The position numbers and the translations under genes are program-made. The notes under the pieces are model-generated. The model was not told the DNA's origin. It did no database searches and was given only the letters and a program-made list of their open reading frames with translations. A DNA stretch of 64,000 nt from Naumovozyma dairenensis CBS 421. Taxonomy: Eukaryota > Ascomycota > Saccharomycetes > Saccharomycetales > Saccharomycetaceae. Positions 32,136-42,566 of the stretch are shown here, piece after piece; within the stretch, counting starts at the first letter, position 1; each line of letters opens with the position of its first letter. The DNA is taken from positions 186,001-250,000 of the forward strand of contig NC_016486.1 in assembly GCF_000227115.2 (NCBI RefSeq). Reading direction: 5' to 3'.

Positions 32136-32222
32136 GGGCGTGTGGTCTAGTGGTATGATACCCGCTTTGGGATTCCTCTCAAAATATGCGGGTGGCCCGG
32201 GGTTCAATTCCCCGCTCGCCCC
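32136..32222 (+). tRNA. tP(UGG): tRNA-Pro(UGG) with 15-nt intron
   Basis: 87-bp gene. The acceptor stem GGGCGTG pairs with CTCGCCC (one T-T mismatch, as in S. cerevisiae). A box TGGTCTAGTGG and B box GGTTCAATTCC are both intact. The anticodon stem CCCGC/GCGGG encloses the loop TTTGGGT with anticodon TGG. The intron 32172-32186 interrupts after the base 3' of the anticodon, the canonical position. Removing it leaves 72 nt, and the CCA is not encoded. A T6 Pol III terminator follows. Confidence 0.97.
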
Positions 32223-32225
32223 AAA

Positions 32226-32231
32226 TTTTTT
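32226..32231 (+). terminator. Pol III terminator of tRNA-Pro
   Basis: Run of six T starting four bases after the tRNA 3' end; a second T-run follows at 32235-32239. Confidence 0.85.
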
Positions 32232-32805
32232 AAATTTTTGTTTGATATATTCTCCAAACCGGCACTTGACATTCGAGGAACCACACATTGTACTGGGTGC
32301 TTTCAGTTGTGAACTCGAATAAATCGATGTCCCGTGTGCTTATGAAAAATGGAAATATCACAAGATCAGGACAGTCTAGATTGTGACCCTTGGAAAAGGA
32401 ATGGTTTTCAAGTAAACATGATTCCACCATAGGATTGAGGCGTTAGCAGAGGTGAAATTTAAATGTTCCTTCTTTTTTAGTATCAGGTATATATATATAT
32501 AAATAAAACCTAACCATTACATAAATCATCTTTTTATTAAAACAATTTGTGGGACTGTATAATTCATTTTATATTATATTTCAATTTGGTTTTGATGATA
32601 TTAGTGGCATTAGCATTTAATGCCCGTTTTTGCTTTCTCTCTTGTTTTTTTTTTAGTATGTAAACGAACCAGAGATAATTGTTTGGTTATTTATTATTGC
32701 AAAGTATACATAGTTATTGTTTCATTTGTTAAATAAATAGGTAATTAAGTTTCTTTTTTTTTGTTATTATTAACGCTTGTTTTCTCTTGTCGAGTTTTGT
32801 CCTTG
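32232..32805. other. Intergenic, tRNA-Pro - TRS31
   Basis: 574 bp, AT-rich, with T-rich tracts toward the TRS31 3' end. No gene recognised. Confidence 0.5.
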
Positions 32806-33717
32806 CTATGCCCTTAATGCTTCTCTTTCCAATACTTCTTGATCGAATTGTATCAAATAAACCAATCTTTCATCGAATTCATCTGTACTCATAGTATGAG
32901 GATTAACAGAACAAGGGAAGCCTGCGCTCAAAAGAAATCCCTTAATGATACCACAAACGAAATAATTACAAGATAATGATGCATTATTATTATTTGGTAT
33001 AAATTGAGTTAAAACGGGAGAATTATCAATGATCATATATTCGTTGGCTCTTTCAGATGATTTTACAAGATCATCACTGACATGGTTGAAAAGGTACGAC
33101 CATAATGTACCATGAATGAATTGTAAGATGTCTAATATTTTCAAATCTCGACGTCTCATCTTGGTGATGTATTTGCATAGTGATACGTCTAGATTTTTCT
33201 CCCTTTCTAACGTATGATGATGATGATGGTGATGCGTGTTATGATCTCTTAATGCTGAATTTGAAGAAGTACGTGTATCGTTTGCTAATTTGGAAGTTGT
33301 ACTTTTTGATCTTGTTCTATTCTCCGATATTATTTTCGCTGTTCCAGTTCCAGTTGTTGCAGAAGTGGTTGTAATATTAGATGTTGTTGTTGTTGTCGCC
33401 GTCGTTGTTGTTGCAGAAGATGAAGAATCAATGAATGATTTTGGTGATAATGATGCTCTAAAATTCAATAATTCTAATAGCCTTAGCCCTATTGATTCCC
33501 CATAATTTGATAATTTCTTTTCAAATTCGGCCATTGTCGTACTTGATTGATGTAAATATGATATCATTTCTTGATATAAGAATGTCATTGCAGATAGTGA
33601 AACATTATCCTTTTTGAACATCAATGATTCTGTATACAATCTTGATGATCTACTGGTATCCATTTGTGTAATTGTTGTGGAGTTCTCTGCTGGTGTTATG
33701 AGGGTCTTTTGTGTCAT
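32806..33717 (-). CDS. TRS31: TRAPP complex core subunit Trs31
   Basis: Bet3-family subunit of the TRAPP tethering complexes, which activate the Rab Ypt1 in ER-Golgi traffic. 303 residues (S. cerevisiae about 283). The N-terminal RSSRLYTESLMFKKDNVSLS and MTFLYQEMISYLHQ and the C-terminal FVCGIIKGFLLSAGFPCSVN and VYLIQFDQEVLEREALR match the family. A Thr/Ser-rich insert with an 8-His tract splits the fold at about 100-175, in the position where S. cerevisiae also has a low-complexity insert. Confidence 0.93.
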   Translation of the reverse strand: MTQKTLITPAENSTTITQMDTSRSSRLYTESLMFKKDNVSLSAMTFLYQEMISYLHQSSTTMAEFEKKLSNYGESIGLRLLELLNFRASLSPKSFIDSSSSATTTTATTTTTSNITTTSATTGTGTAKIISENRTRSKSTTSKLANDTRTSSNSALRDHNTHHHHHHHTLEREKNLDVSLCKYITKMRRRDLKILDILQFIHGTLWSYLFNHVSDDLVKSSERANEYMIIDNSPVLTQFIPNNNNASLSCNYFVCGIIKGFLLSAGFPCSVNPHTMSTDEFDERLVYLIQFDQEVLEREALRA

Positions 33718-34601
33718 ATTCTTTTTCCTTTCAGTGTATTGCTAGTTGGATAGTTTAAATGTTTGCCAAATCGCAGCGTTGATGTACGATGAATATATCC
33801 AAGTCGGTAGATCTAATAAAGATACAAACCTTCCAATATTGTTTGCTTTGGATGATGCGATGGCTAGCAAATCAGTATTCAGTTCGAAGTAGTGTGAATT
33901 ATTTTTTATTGCGGAGGTTCAAATGTTTTCTTTAGTGGAATTGTAAGATGGTTTGCATACGTACATAATAACATAATAACAAGCTTGTGTTTTCTGGAAA
34001 TGTTTTGGCGCCAGACGCACTACAATATTCATGCTATAGTTAAATTATTAAGTGTCATGAATAGCTTCGTATAGTCAGAAAGAGAGATTTATATATTGTC
34101 AATGTCTTGGTATATATGAACATTGTAGTTACTTATTATATCTTAGTGGAATATCGTTTAGTTAGGTGATAGAAAAAGTGCTAGACTGCGACATAAAAAT
34201 ATATTCGTGATATTAGTTGAAATGGCAATAGCGACGAACTACTCAAAAGATGAACAGTTTAAATAAAAAGTTTTAAGTGTTTTTTGTTTATGTTCTTTAC
34301 TAAATATTTATTTATAATACGTACTAATATTATTAAAAAATTGTGTATATTACAGAGATTTTCGGGAAATAGATAAGAAATTTCTTCTGTGTTTCTTAAA
34401 ATTCTCTGTAAGTGTAGTGTATTGTAATGATTGCTGTTGTGCTGCTAATGTTATTATTATTATTGTTATTATTACTATTTAGAAAAAAAATAAAATGAAA
34501 AATGTTCTATATTGGGATATCACTTATTATTAATCTTTCTTAAGGTTTTGCGATTGTTGTTGTTGTTTGTTATTCGTTGTTATTGCGAGGTTAGATGAAA
34601 C
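33718..34601. other. Intergenic, TRS31-RPL27
   Basis: 884 bp. I looked for a C/D snoRNA because S. cerevisiae, as I recall, carries SNR13 in the equivalent interval, but found no convincing C and D boxes with a terminal stem. An ATT-repeat tract (34447-34480) lies toward RPL27. Confidence 0.4.
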
Positions 34602-35012
34602 TTAGAATCTCAACTTAGAGAAGAACCATTGGTTCTTACCAGCTTGATGTCTTTCTTCAAAGGCCTTCTTAATAACTTTCTTAGCTTCTTCACGTTGGGA
34701 TGGTTCTTCGAAAGTTTCAGTGGAGACAACATTTTTGAAAGATTCAACATCTAAAGTGTATCTTGTTGGTAACAAATGGTTGTAGTTGACTACTTTAATG
34801 AATGGCTTAATCTTAGTTCTCTTGGCGACCTTCTTAGCCCCATGTTTCTTGGTAACCTTCAATGGATATCTTTCAATACCTGCGACTAAGGCATGACCGA
34901 ATTGATGAGATTTGGAACCTTCATCATGTGGTTTAACGATGACGACTTTCTTACCAGCGTAACGTCCACGGACGACGACGGCAACTTTACCTGCTTTCAA
35001 AAATTTAGCCAT
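34602..35012 (-). CDS. RPL27: 60S ribosomal protein L27 (eL27), intronless
   Basis: 136 residues, the exact family length, nearly identical to yeast L27 ([26 protein letters not shown] at the end). In S. cerevisiae both RPL27 genes have an intron about 31 nt into the coding region; here the frame is continuous through that point, so the intron is absent. Gene order (TRS31-RPL27-UGO1) corresponds to RPL27B (YDR471W). A Rap1-like site lies about 400 bp upstream. Confidence 0.98.
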   Translation of the reverse strand: MAKFLKAGKVAVVVRGRYAGKKVVIVKPHDEGSKSHQFGHALVAGIERYPLKVTKKHGAKKVAKRTKIKPFIKVVNYNHLLPTRYTLDVESFKNVVSTETFEEPSQREEAKKVIKKAFEERHQAGKNQWFFSKLRF

Positions 35013-35190
35013 TGTTGTTTCCTTTTCTTTTATCCTTTTAATTCGGTGATTTGATCAAAGAACCCTAAACTTAATTGCGAAATAAAGGGTGGAATTAACT
35101 ATAAAGCCTTATTATTCCAATCTGATATAGAATCTCTTGTTTTTTTGTCTAATTTGGTTATCTATATTTTATTATTTTCACCGTATATTG

Positions 35191-35217
35191 TTACTATTAC
35201 TATTACTATTACTAGTA
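35191..35217 (+). repeat. (TTACTA)n microsatellite upstream of RPL27
   Basis: About four TTACTA units, about 180 bp upstream of the RPL27 start. Confidence 0.8.
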
Positions 35218-35406
35218 CTATGGCGGAGAGCAAACAGCTGCAGGCATATACAATACAATTAGCAGCAGCGGCAGCTTCGGCAGCTTCGGCGACGGCGGTG
35301 GTGTGTCACAGCCAGCAGTAGAAGCATTTTTCGTTTCGCGCCGTGGAAAAAATAAACTTCCAGTGAAGTTTTCAAGAGACGCACAACAAATCTTAATATG
35401 TTTTGT

Positions 35407-35420
35407 GGATGTCCGGATGT
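35407..35420 (-). promoter_or_regulatory. Rap1-like site upstream of RPL27
   Basis: On the minus strand this reads ACATCCGGACATCC, one change from the ribosomal-protein-gene Rap1 form ACATCCGTACAT. A second partial match (ACACCCCTCAAT) lies about 8 bp away. Paired Rap1 sites a few hundred bp upstream are typical of yeast ribosomal protein genes. Confidence 0.55.
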
Positions 35421-35608
35421 ATTGAGGGGTGTACAGATTGTGATAGTCACTTTATCTAAAGGACGTCACAAAATATTTAGACGACACAGTTTTTTATTCT
35501 TTTAATTATTTTAACTCTCGGGGAATTTGCGACGCGCTGTCTCTCTCAAAAGAGAAATAGTTGACTATTTACATAGAGATATAGATCTATACAAGAAGAA
35601 AGGGTTAA

Positions 35609-35630
35609 GTAGGTAGGTAGGTAGGAAGGT
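35609..35630 (+). repeat. (TAGG)n microsatellite upstream of UGO1
   Basis: Four TAGG units followed by AAGG, about 135 bp before the UGO1 start. Confidence 0.8.
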
Positions 35631-35764
35631 AAGTTGATGTCGAACAAGAAGTATGTCAAGAATAGTATCCTATACTACACATTAGGCAATTGTATCTCTT
35701 ATATTGTTTGAACAAAGACCATTTATCCATATATTGTGTATCTTTTTTTTGTCAGCATTCCTCG

Positions 35765-37543
35765 ATGTCTAGAAACTTCGACGATCAAACAACAAGCCTT
35801 TTTCCAAGTATATCATCATCTGCACCTTCCTCCTCCTCAGGAGCAACATCGTCCCTCAATACAGAACCTGTCGGAATATCAAGACTACAAGCAAGACCAT
35901 ATTATGATCCAGATACTTTTAATATAGGCTATTCATCTGTTTTCAATCCAGACAAAGGTGTATTGGATATCAATGGCACCCCTATAGCATCTAAATTATC
36001 TATCGCTAATCAAAATAATAGTAACACTGCTGGTAGCAAGAATATATTCCAGGATTCAGACTCCATTTTCTCGAAATTCCCATTGATATACGGTTCTAAC
36101 AAAAGAAGGAACATGTATGGTAACTCTAACAACAACAATATACTGGGGAATAATAACCTAAATACAAATAATAGTAGTAAACGTATATCACCACCATTGG
36201 AATGGAATGAAATAATTATTCTTAAAAAATGGAAAGAAAATATAGTACAAATTTGTAAAAATTTCATTAATGTCTATTTTAATCATTTAATTCAACAACC
36301 TTTTGAAATTTCAAAAATTATTATGCAAATCATTGATTTTAAACCTCCAATGATTTTACCATCGAATTCTGACGGTTCTATACCTAACAATACTCCTATC
36401 ATACTGGAGGATTCTTATGGGAATATTATTAATGAAGACCAAGATACCAATGGTTTTCAAAATCTGGGGAATGAAAAGGAAGAGGATGATGATGATGATG
36501 AAGAAGAGGAAATTGACTATTTCCCAATAAAAAGATCTATAGAATTAGAACCACCTACACTAAATAACGATACTAGCAGCGATACGAACGATACTGACGA
36601 TAATACTCACAGAGATAAGCGAAATAAGAGGATTAGTTTAGTGGATCCAAATGTAATTACACCATTATCTTTAAATACCATAGATATTTTGAACTCAATA
36701 ATAGATACAGAAGGTATCGTTGGACTTTGGAGAGCAAATCATACTACATTCTTATTGAATTTTTTGAAAATTTCCATTAATTCATGGTTAGTCAATTTAA
36801 TTTCATCATCATTAATTGGTATAAATAATTCCACAAACATATTAATATTACCTAAATCATCATTCCAACATTTAATATTGGCAAATTTAATTTCAAACAT
36901 CTTAACAAATTTAATCTTAATCCCAATTGATTTGATTAAATTGAAATTGATAGTAACATCCATAAATACTGATAATAAAAATAAAAGAAGTTTAAGACAT
37001 ATGATTAAAAATTGGTCATGGAGAAATGATGGTCCCAAATTACCCATATCAATATGGTTATCAACAATATTAAAATCAATAGTAACGGTAACTTTTGGTA
37101 AAAATTTTGATATCTTAATTTATTATAAATTTAATTTAGAGAAATTCTCAAACTGGAAAATCTTTTATTCAATCAAATTTTTATCTAAAATTATTGAATT
37201 GATCTTTAAATTACCCGTCGAAACTATCTTAAGAAGAAATCAATTGAATTTCTTATTGAATTATAATAGTAATTTGAAAATTAAAACAATTGATAACACC
37301 CCTAAAAAAATGTACATATCGAAGATGAAAGTAAAACATACCACAACGAAAACTGAAGAGAACGAACCTACTTCGATTGAATTGCATGATAAATTAATTA
37401 TTAGACCAAATTTTTCAACAAACATTTCAAAAGATTTATGGAATGGTTGGAAAATAAGTTTAATTAGTGTTTGTTGCGGTTATGGATTCAGAATGTTAAA
37501 TAAAATAGATGATGATTTAAAATTAGAATTGGAAAAATTCTGA
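35765..37543 (+). CDS. UGO1: Mitochondrial outer-membrane fusion protein Ugo1
   Basis: Ugo1 links Fzo1 and Mgm1 in mitochondrial fusion and is a degenerate member of the mitochondrial carrier family. I take the ATG at 35765 (MSRNFDDQTT); an upstream in-frame extension lacks family similarity. The product is 592 residues against about 502, the excess being Asn/Ser-rich and acidic inserts (DDDDDEEEEIDYFP). Conserved pieces: LQARPYYDPDTFNIGYSSVF, EGIVGLWRANHTTFLLNFL, and the C-terminal ISKDLWNGWKISLISVCCG. Codon use is very AT-rich. Position matches YDR470C. Confidence 0.9.
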   Translation: MSRNFDDQTTSLFPSISSSAPSSSSGATSSLNTEPVGISRLQARPYYDPDTFNIGYSSVFNPDKGVLDINGTPIASKLSIANQNNSNTAGSKNIFQDSDSIFSKFPLIYGSNKRRNMYGNSNNNNILGNNNLNTNNSSKRISPPLEWNEIIILKKWKENIVQICKNFINVYFNHLIQQPFEISKIIMQIIDFKPPMILPSNSDGSIPNNTPIILEDSYGNIINEDQDTNGFQNLGNEKEEDDDDDEEEEIDYFPIKRSIELEPPTLNNDTSSDTNDTDDNTHRDKRNKRISLVDPNVITPLSLNTIDILNSIIDTEGIVGLWRANHTTFLLNFLKISINSWLVNLISSSLIGINNSTNILILPKSSFQHLILANLISNILTNLILIPIDLIKLKLIVTSINTDNKNKRSLRHMIKNWSWRNDGPKLPISIWLSTILKSIVTVTFGKNFDILIYYKFNLEKFSNWKIFYSIKFLSKIIELIFKLPVETILRRNQLNFLLNYNSNLKIKTIDNTPKKMYISKMKVKHTTTKTEENEPTSIELHDKLIIRPNFSTNISKDLWNGWKISLISVCCGYGFRMLNKIDDDLKLELEKF

Positions 37544-37617
37544 AACCCTCTTCACCCCTGTACATATATACATACAATATCTACATATCTATTTCTTTAT
37601 TTCTTTATTTTATTTAT

Positions 37618-38115
37618 TTATTTATTTTCATGATTTCGTATTCTTTCGTTTTTTTCACTTTGTTCAATTAAATATTCACCAAGAACTCTTAAGGGATCTT
37701 CCGGTTTTTCAACTGCAATTTTCTTCATCCCAGCAAGTAAAAATGGTGTAACGTATCGATTGATATATTTTCGAGTACTAGTACCACCAATTGTTTCACT
37801 TATGTTAATATTTTTCAGATCGGGTCCATTATTATTATTATCATCTTCTGTTACCTTGGCCTCCAGTTTTACACTTTTTTCTTGCTCTATTTGAGTTCCA
37901 TCTACGTTCGAATGTGATGAACCTACATCCAGATCTCCATTATTTTCTTCATGAGTCTGTTCAAGCGATATGGGCTCATTCGTCTCATTATTATTCTGGG
38001 TGGTTTCTGTAGAGTCTGTAGCAATATTTACATTCATAGATGGAGCTTGTTCTAAACTTTTATTAGATTGTTCACTTCCATTGTCATCCTTCTTTACAAG
38101 TTGTTTGATATCCAT
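37618..38115 (-). CDS. SDC1: COMPASS subunit Sdc1 (Dpy-30 homolog)
   Basis: Component of the Set1/COMPASS histone H3K4 methyltransferase. 165 residues (S. cerevisiae 175). The N-terminal two thirds are Asn/Glu/Ser-rich. The C-terminal Dpy-30 dimerisation helices are clear: RKYINRYVTPFLLAGMKKIA followed by PEDPLRVLGEYLIEQSEKN. It is convergent with UGO1 and divergent from TLG1, as in S. cerevisiae (YDR469W). Confidence 0.92.
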   Translation of the reverse strand: MDIKQLVKKDDNGSEQSNKSLEQAPSMNVNIATDSTETTQNNNETNEPISLEQTHEENNGDLDVGSSHSNVDGTQIEQEKSVKLEAKVTEDDNNNNGPDLKNINISETIGGTSTRKYINRYVTPFLLAGMKKIAVEKPEDPLRVLGEYLIEQSEKNERIRNHENK

Positions 38116-38415
38116 GGTAACAATTGACGTTGCTGCTTGCGACTTGTGAATGGTCTCTTACCTTAACGCTTTGGGGTCATCAGTAAGTATATATCTAGAC
38201 ACATCATCGATCATTAAATACTTTTTCAATTTTATGTCTGACAAAAAACAAGAATTAATCAAATATATTTAAGAGATCCCATTCAATGCGAAACAAAATA
38301 GAGAAAGAAGGAGCAAAGAGGTACATTTATTCATTCACAGTGTCTGTGCCAGGTGTAATTAGATAGCTTTAAGAGACTATTCAAAAAAAAGAAGAGATCA
38401 ATCCACAAATTTAGA
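38116..38415. promoter_or_regulatory. Divergent promoter region SDC1/TLG1
   Basis: 300 bp between divergent starts, AT-rich. No specific site recognised. Confidence 0.4.
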
Positions 38416-39141
38416 ATGGATGGGATAGAGCAAACAACAGATCCATTTGATCAAGTAGTCACAGATACAAAGGAACAAATAACAAGGTTACAACAATTTA
38501 TATCGTCTTCGAAAAATACAATCAATGAAACTAAAGATGAAATTGATGAAATTATTCAGGATGTAGAGGAAACATTAGTCGATTTAAATAGAAGTCTTGT
38601 AATTATGGGTGACACCGTTGATGCATCAACTTTAAATAAAAAGCAAAATTTAGTTAAGTCGTTGGAAAATGATTTGAATGATTTAAAATCAAAAATACGG
38701 GATTTCAATTCTTATTCAAACGACGATACTCCAAAGAATATCGATAATCCATTTTCTAGTACTGCTGCTAATGATGATGATGAGGATGACGATTTAGATG
38801 ATTTCAAAACTGTGGATGTTAATCATGAGGCCAGTGGAGGGTTAGCTAATCCATTTCAAGAACAAATGTTAAGAGAACAAGATGATCATCTTGATAATAT
38901 TCATGATACTATGCAGAACTTACATTTACAAGCTCAATCAATGGGTCAAGAATTGGAAGATCAAGGCCAATTGTTAGATGAAATGGATGAAGGAATGAGT
39001 GGAGTTATGCATAAGTTATCTAGAGGGAGAAGACAACTTGAATGGGTTTATGAAAAAAATAAGGAAAGATATAATGATTGTTGCATTGGGTTACTTATAA
39101 TTATTCTAATCATATTATTAGTGCTAGCATTTATTGCATAA
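38416..39141 (+). CDS. TLG1: Endosomal/Golgi Qc-SNARE Tlg1
   Basis: t-SNARE for endosome-to-TGN retrograde fusion. 241 residues (S. cerevisiae 224). The N-terminal three-helix region starts MDGIEQTTDPFDQVVTDTKE. The Qc-SNARE helix lies at about 150-210 (REQDDHLDNIHDTMQNLHLQ onward to QLLDEMDEG, with the central-layer Gln in MGQELEDQGQ). A C-terminal membrane anchor ends the protein (CCIGLLIIILIILLVLAFIA). An acidic linker (NDDDEDDDLDDF) separates the two parts. Confidence 0.94.
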   Translation: MDGIEQTTDPFDQVVTDTKEQITRLQQFISSSKNTINETKDEIDEIIQDVEETLVDLNRSLVIMGDTVDASTLNKKQNLVKSLENDLNDLKSKIRDFNSYSNDDTPKNIDNPFSSTAANDDDEDDDLDDFKTVDVNHEASGGLANPFQEQMLREQDDHLDNIHDTMQNLHLQAQSMGQELEDQGQLLDEMDEGMSGVMHKLSRGRRQLEWVYEKNKERYNDCCIGLLIIILIILLVLAFIA

Positions 39142-39365
39142 AGCTGCCAACCTTCTCTTTATAGATTGGGCCACGTATGGTTGTAATAATTGATTATGAA
39201 CTATAGAAAATTATATAATACAAATGAAAAGATCATACGTTAAATGGCTGTGATGTAAAAAGAAGTTATATATATATCATAGACAATTTAATACTTGAAA
39301 AAATATGATTATAATAATGTACGTTGCTTTGTCCTATATATATATATATATATACATAAGCAAAT

Positions 39366-42300
39366 TTATTTCTTGTTCTTAAGATTATAATAGCGAGAGT
39401 TGCTCTGGGTTCTATGATGATTTTGAGGTCCTAGCGTAGCTATTCCTGCTTCTTCTTCTTTCTTTCTCTGTTGTAAATTTTTAAATGCGGCAGAAGCACC
39501 ACTACTTGCTACAGTGGATTCAGAAGTATTCCTGGATTTTTCATTGTTCAAAGTATGTAATACTTCATACCTACTACTACTAATGACCATATTTTTTGGA
39601 GCATGGTATTTCTTAGGGTATGCATTTGGCGATCGAGATGTCGATGTAATTAGTACAGGTGAATGAGAATGAGGCGGCAGCGGTGATGCCTTGAATGTAC
39701 CTAATTTAGAGTTTAATAATGGTGATGAAGGTTGGGAATGGCTACGATTGTGAATTTGGTTTGGTGTTGGATTACTGCGTTGTCGTTGTGCCGGCGAAGA
39801 AACAGGAGATGAAGGTGATCGCAACGTACTTACCATTACAGAAGGCAATGGGGAAGGAGATACAAATTGATGGGCTGTTGAATGGACATTATAGTTTATC
39901 ATATTTTTGGAGTTCACTCCTAGCGATACTGGGACTTGTGAGTGTGCAGATGTTGGTTTTGTGCTCCCAGCGCTTACCCTTCGGGTGGTATTGCTTGGTA
40001 GGTATGCTTGCTGATGAAATTGTTTATGAGATACACTACCGTTCGTCAATGGATTTGTTGCATTCTTGTGGATAGGTGCTGCGTTACTTGGGCTTAATGG
40101 TTCTATACTTTTTCCTACAGATTTTAATGGTATTGAAATTTCAATTTTTTGTGCCTCTGTACGACTCTTACTATTATTATTATCACCATTTATGACAGGA
40201 GGAAGGGCTCGGGTATTAATCGTTGTATTATTCTTTAGCGTCGGTATAGTACCTTCTTCATTATTGGGTAATTGTGAATCACTGATGTTAACATTTTTAA
40301 GCTTGTCAGATATATTCTTTTCAATTAATTGTCTTGCTTCAAAGAAACAATCGATCCAATTCTTGGAAACGTTGATTGAAGAAGATTCCATAAAAGTTCT
40401 AGAAGTTGGTGATAATGACGATAATATATTAATTGAAGGTAACGAAATAAACCAGAGTTTATCATGATATTTTTCTAAGATTAAGAATCCTTTCCTTGTA
40501 ACTTCGTTGAATTCGAAATCGTACATTGATAAATCCGAGTCACTGATATTCACCATAGCTATTGAACCGTTACCTTCGTCTCTAGTGGAGCCACGATTAC
40601 TACTATAATTTTTTGAAGAAGAATGTTTTTCCCTTTGAGCCGATGATGGTGATGATGATAAAGAATCAACATTTCTATATGATAATGTTCCATTCTTGTA
40701 TAAAGTGAGCAAAGATGGTAATCTATTCACTGATTTTAATGATGATTTATATTTGGCAACTAACTGGGTAATTAAATCATTATCTATTCTGTTGTAGCTA
40801 TCTAATGACATGACTGGTCCCTCCTTATCGTATTGGATGGAATAAATGTATACATAATCCTGTTTATAAATATCTGGATCGCTTATCGAATTTGTCGGTA
40901 TACTCTTTTGGAAATTATTCGACTGAACTTTAGTTGGACTCGTTTTTGAAGGAGGAAGTGCTATATTGTTAATAGTATTATTTTTCGGAAGTTCTTGTTG
41001 ATGAGGAAGATTATAAATCTTATTGGTGTTGATTGTACCATTCACTTCTAAGTAGTTGGATGGATAGTTAATGCTTGTATTGGGTTTATTGTCAATTTTA
41101 TTACTAATATGTTGACTTTGACTTTGAGTAGATAATGACGGATTGATATGCGGTATTTCCGATGTTGTGTTATTATATACGGGTGGTGATGATTGGGAAT
41201 GAATTCTATAATTGGAATAAATGTTGCGATTGGGTGAAATCTTTGCTGTATTTTCTTCAAAGGTCAGAGGAGGCATTATTGCACTATTTGATCGATCTTT
41301 ACCCGCTGTACTTGATGGCGTTGGTAATTGGTTGTTTTTATTTACGGTCGTATTCTCCAGAGGTGATACATTTATTATTTTTGTGTCGACATTATTTGGA
41401 GAGATTCCAAGTCTTTTCCTCCACTCCACAATACTACTGGTTGTATTCAGTATTTTTGCTGGTTTCTTTCTTTTCTGTTTCGTTATAGGTATGTTTCTTA
41501 TTGGGGTATCGATGATATGCAATTTTTTATTTGGTATAAGATGCTGTTGATGCGAAGCTAGTTGCATGTCATCCTTGGTGTTAAATATCGATGGAGTTAA
41601 GAAATCAGACCCAGTAGTGGAAGACGAAGAAGATGTAGATATTTGCCAAATGCCCTTCCATATCGTGTTTTTATCCTTCCAATTCGTACTTGCAAACCAT
41701 GGATCTAATTTCATTTGTTTCAAAGATATTCTCTTATCCACATCTAATGTCAAAATTTTCCTTACTAAGTTAATAATTAATGGATTCACATCACCGACTC
41801 GATAATTATCACTAACTATACTATTACTAATATTCCATGGATAATCTAATGCAACAATTTTTTCAAATGTTTTTAATTCATTCTCGCCTCTAAACGGTGG
41901 GAACCCGTTAATGAACTGGAATATCATACAACCCAATGCCCAAACGTCTGAACCAAACCCACATTGATTATAAAGTAACAATTCTGGTGACACGTATTCT
42001 GCTGTTCCGACAAAAGATGATGAACTGTGATTATTGCTATTATCGAGATCGTCAGCTGATGACGATGATGATGAGTTGGAAGTGGAAGCAGCACCAAAAT
42101 CTGTAATCATCAATTTCCCCTCTTTATTAAGTAAAACATTCTCAGGTTTTAAATCTCGATGTATTATACCTTGTGAATGAATATACTCCAACGTATCTAC
42201 CAATTGAACAGTGAAATGTTTTGCCCAGGACTCACTAAACGTTTTCATCTTATGTAACAAAGATAGTAATTCACCACCAGGAGCATAATCCAATACGAAA

Positions 42301-42566
42301 TACAAATTCTCTTCATCATGGAATGTGTAATATAATTTAACAATACCTGGATGGTTAGCTCTTGCCAGTAGGTTCAATGTATTTTTCTCAATGGTTACAT
42401 ATTTCACTTTGGATTCCTTTATTATGTGAGCTTTGGAGCATACTTTTATGGCATATACTTTCTTGATGTTTCTTTTATCGACGGCTTTATAAACTGTAGA
42501 ATATGACCCATGTCCTAGTTCTTCTTTAAAGATAAAATCATGCGGAGAACGTTTTCTTGATGTCAT
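39366..42566 (-). CDS. PKH3: PDK1-type protein kinase Pkh3
   Basis: AGC-kinase-activating kinase related to Pkh1/Pkh2. 1066 residues (S. cerevisiae about 898). Kinase domain at about 11-290: GHGSYSTV (18-25), AIKV with K41, HRDLKPEN (136-143), DFG (156-158), and FVGTAEYVSPE. A Ser/Asp/Asn insert interrupts the activation segment (SNSSSSSSADDLDNSNNHSS), between DFG and the TAEY motif. The long C-terminal half is Ser/Asn/Pro-rich. It contains a region (about 560-740: YVYIYSIQYDKEGPVMSLDS ... RKGFLILEKYHDKLWFISLP) that could be a divergent PH-like fold. Position matches YDR466W. Confidence 0.92.
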   Translation of the reverse strand: MTSRKRSPHDFIFKEELGHGSYSTVYKAVDKRNIKKVYAIKVCSKAHIIKESKVKYVTIEKNTLNLLARANHPGIVKLYYTFHDEENLYFVLDYAPGGELLSLLHKMKTFSESWAKHFTVQLVDTLEYIHSQGIIHRDLKPENVLLNKEGKLMITDFGAASTSNSSSSSSADDLDNSNNHSSSSFVGTAEYVSPELLLYNQCGFGSDVWALGCMIFQFINGFPPFRGENELKTFEKIVALDYPWNISNSIVSDNYRVGDVNPLIINLVRKILTLDVDKRISLKQMKLDPWFASTNWKDKNTIWKGIWQISTSSSSSTTGSDFLTPSIFNTKDDMQLASHQQHLIPNKKLHIIDTPIRNIPITKQKRKKPAKILNTTSSIVEWRKRLGISPNNVDTKIINVSPLENTTVNKNNQLPTPSSTAGKDRSNSAIMPPLTFEENTAKISPNRNIYSNYRIHSQSSPPVYNNTTSEIPHINPSLSTQSQSQHISNKIDNKPNTSINYPSNYLEVNGTINTNKIYNLPHQQELPKNNTINNIALPPSKTSPTKVQSNNFQKSIPTNSISDPDIYKQDYVYIYSIQYDKEGPVMSLDSYNRIDNDLITQLVAKYKSSLKSVNRLPSLLTLYKNGTLSYRNVDSLSSSPSSAQREKHSSSKNYSSNRGSTRDEGNGSIAMVNISDSDLSMYDFEFNEVTRKGFLILEKYHDKLWFISLPSINILSSLSPTSRTFMESSSINVSKNWIDCFFEARQLIEKNISDKLKNVNISDSQLPNNEEGTIPTLKNNTTINTRALPPVINGDNNNSKSRTEAQKIEISIPLKSVGKSIEPLSPSNAAPIHKNATNPLTNGSVSHKQFHQQAYLPSNTTRRVSAGSTKPTSAHSQVPVSLGVNSKNMINYNVHSTAHQFVSPSPLPSVMVSTLRSPSSPVSSPAQRQRSNPTPNQIHNRSHSQPSSPLLNSKLGTFKASPLPPHSHSPVLITSTSRSPNAYPKKYHAPKNMVISSSRYEVLHTLNNEKSRNTSESTVASSGASAAFKNLQQRKKEEEAGIATLGPQNHHRTQSNSRYYNLKNKK

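Larger units (their letters stand above)
35013..35764. promoter_or_regulatory. Divergent promoter region RPL27/UGO1
   Basis: 752 bp between divergent starts. It includes an (ACT/ATT)n microsatellite at 35191-35217, a GC-rich GCAGC/GGCGG stretch at about 35260-35305, and a (TAGG)n tract at 35609-35630. No gene recognised. Confidence 0.5.

Noticed and set aside
33718..34601. Possible snR13 C/D snoRNA (expected from S. cerevisiae gene order)
   Set aside because: No C box with a properly spaced D box and terminal stem found on the minus strand; I cannot confirm it by eye.
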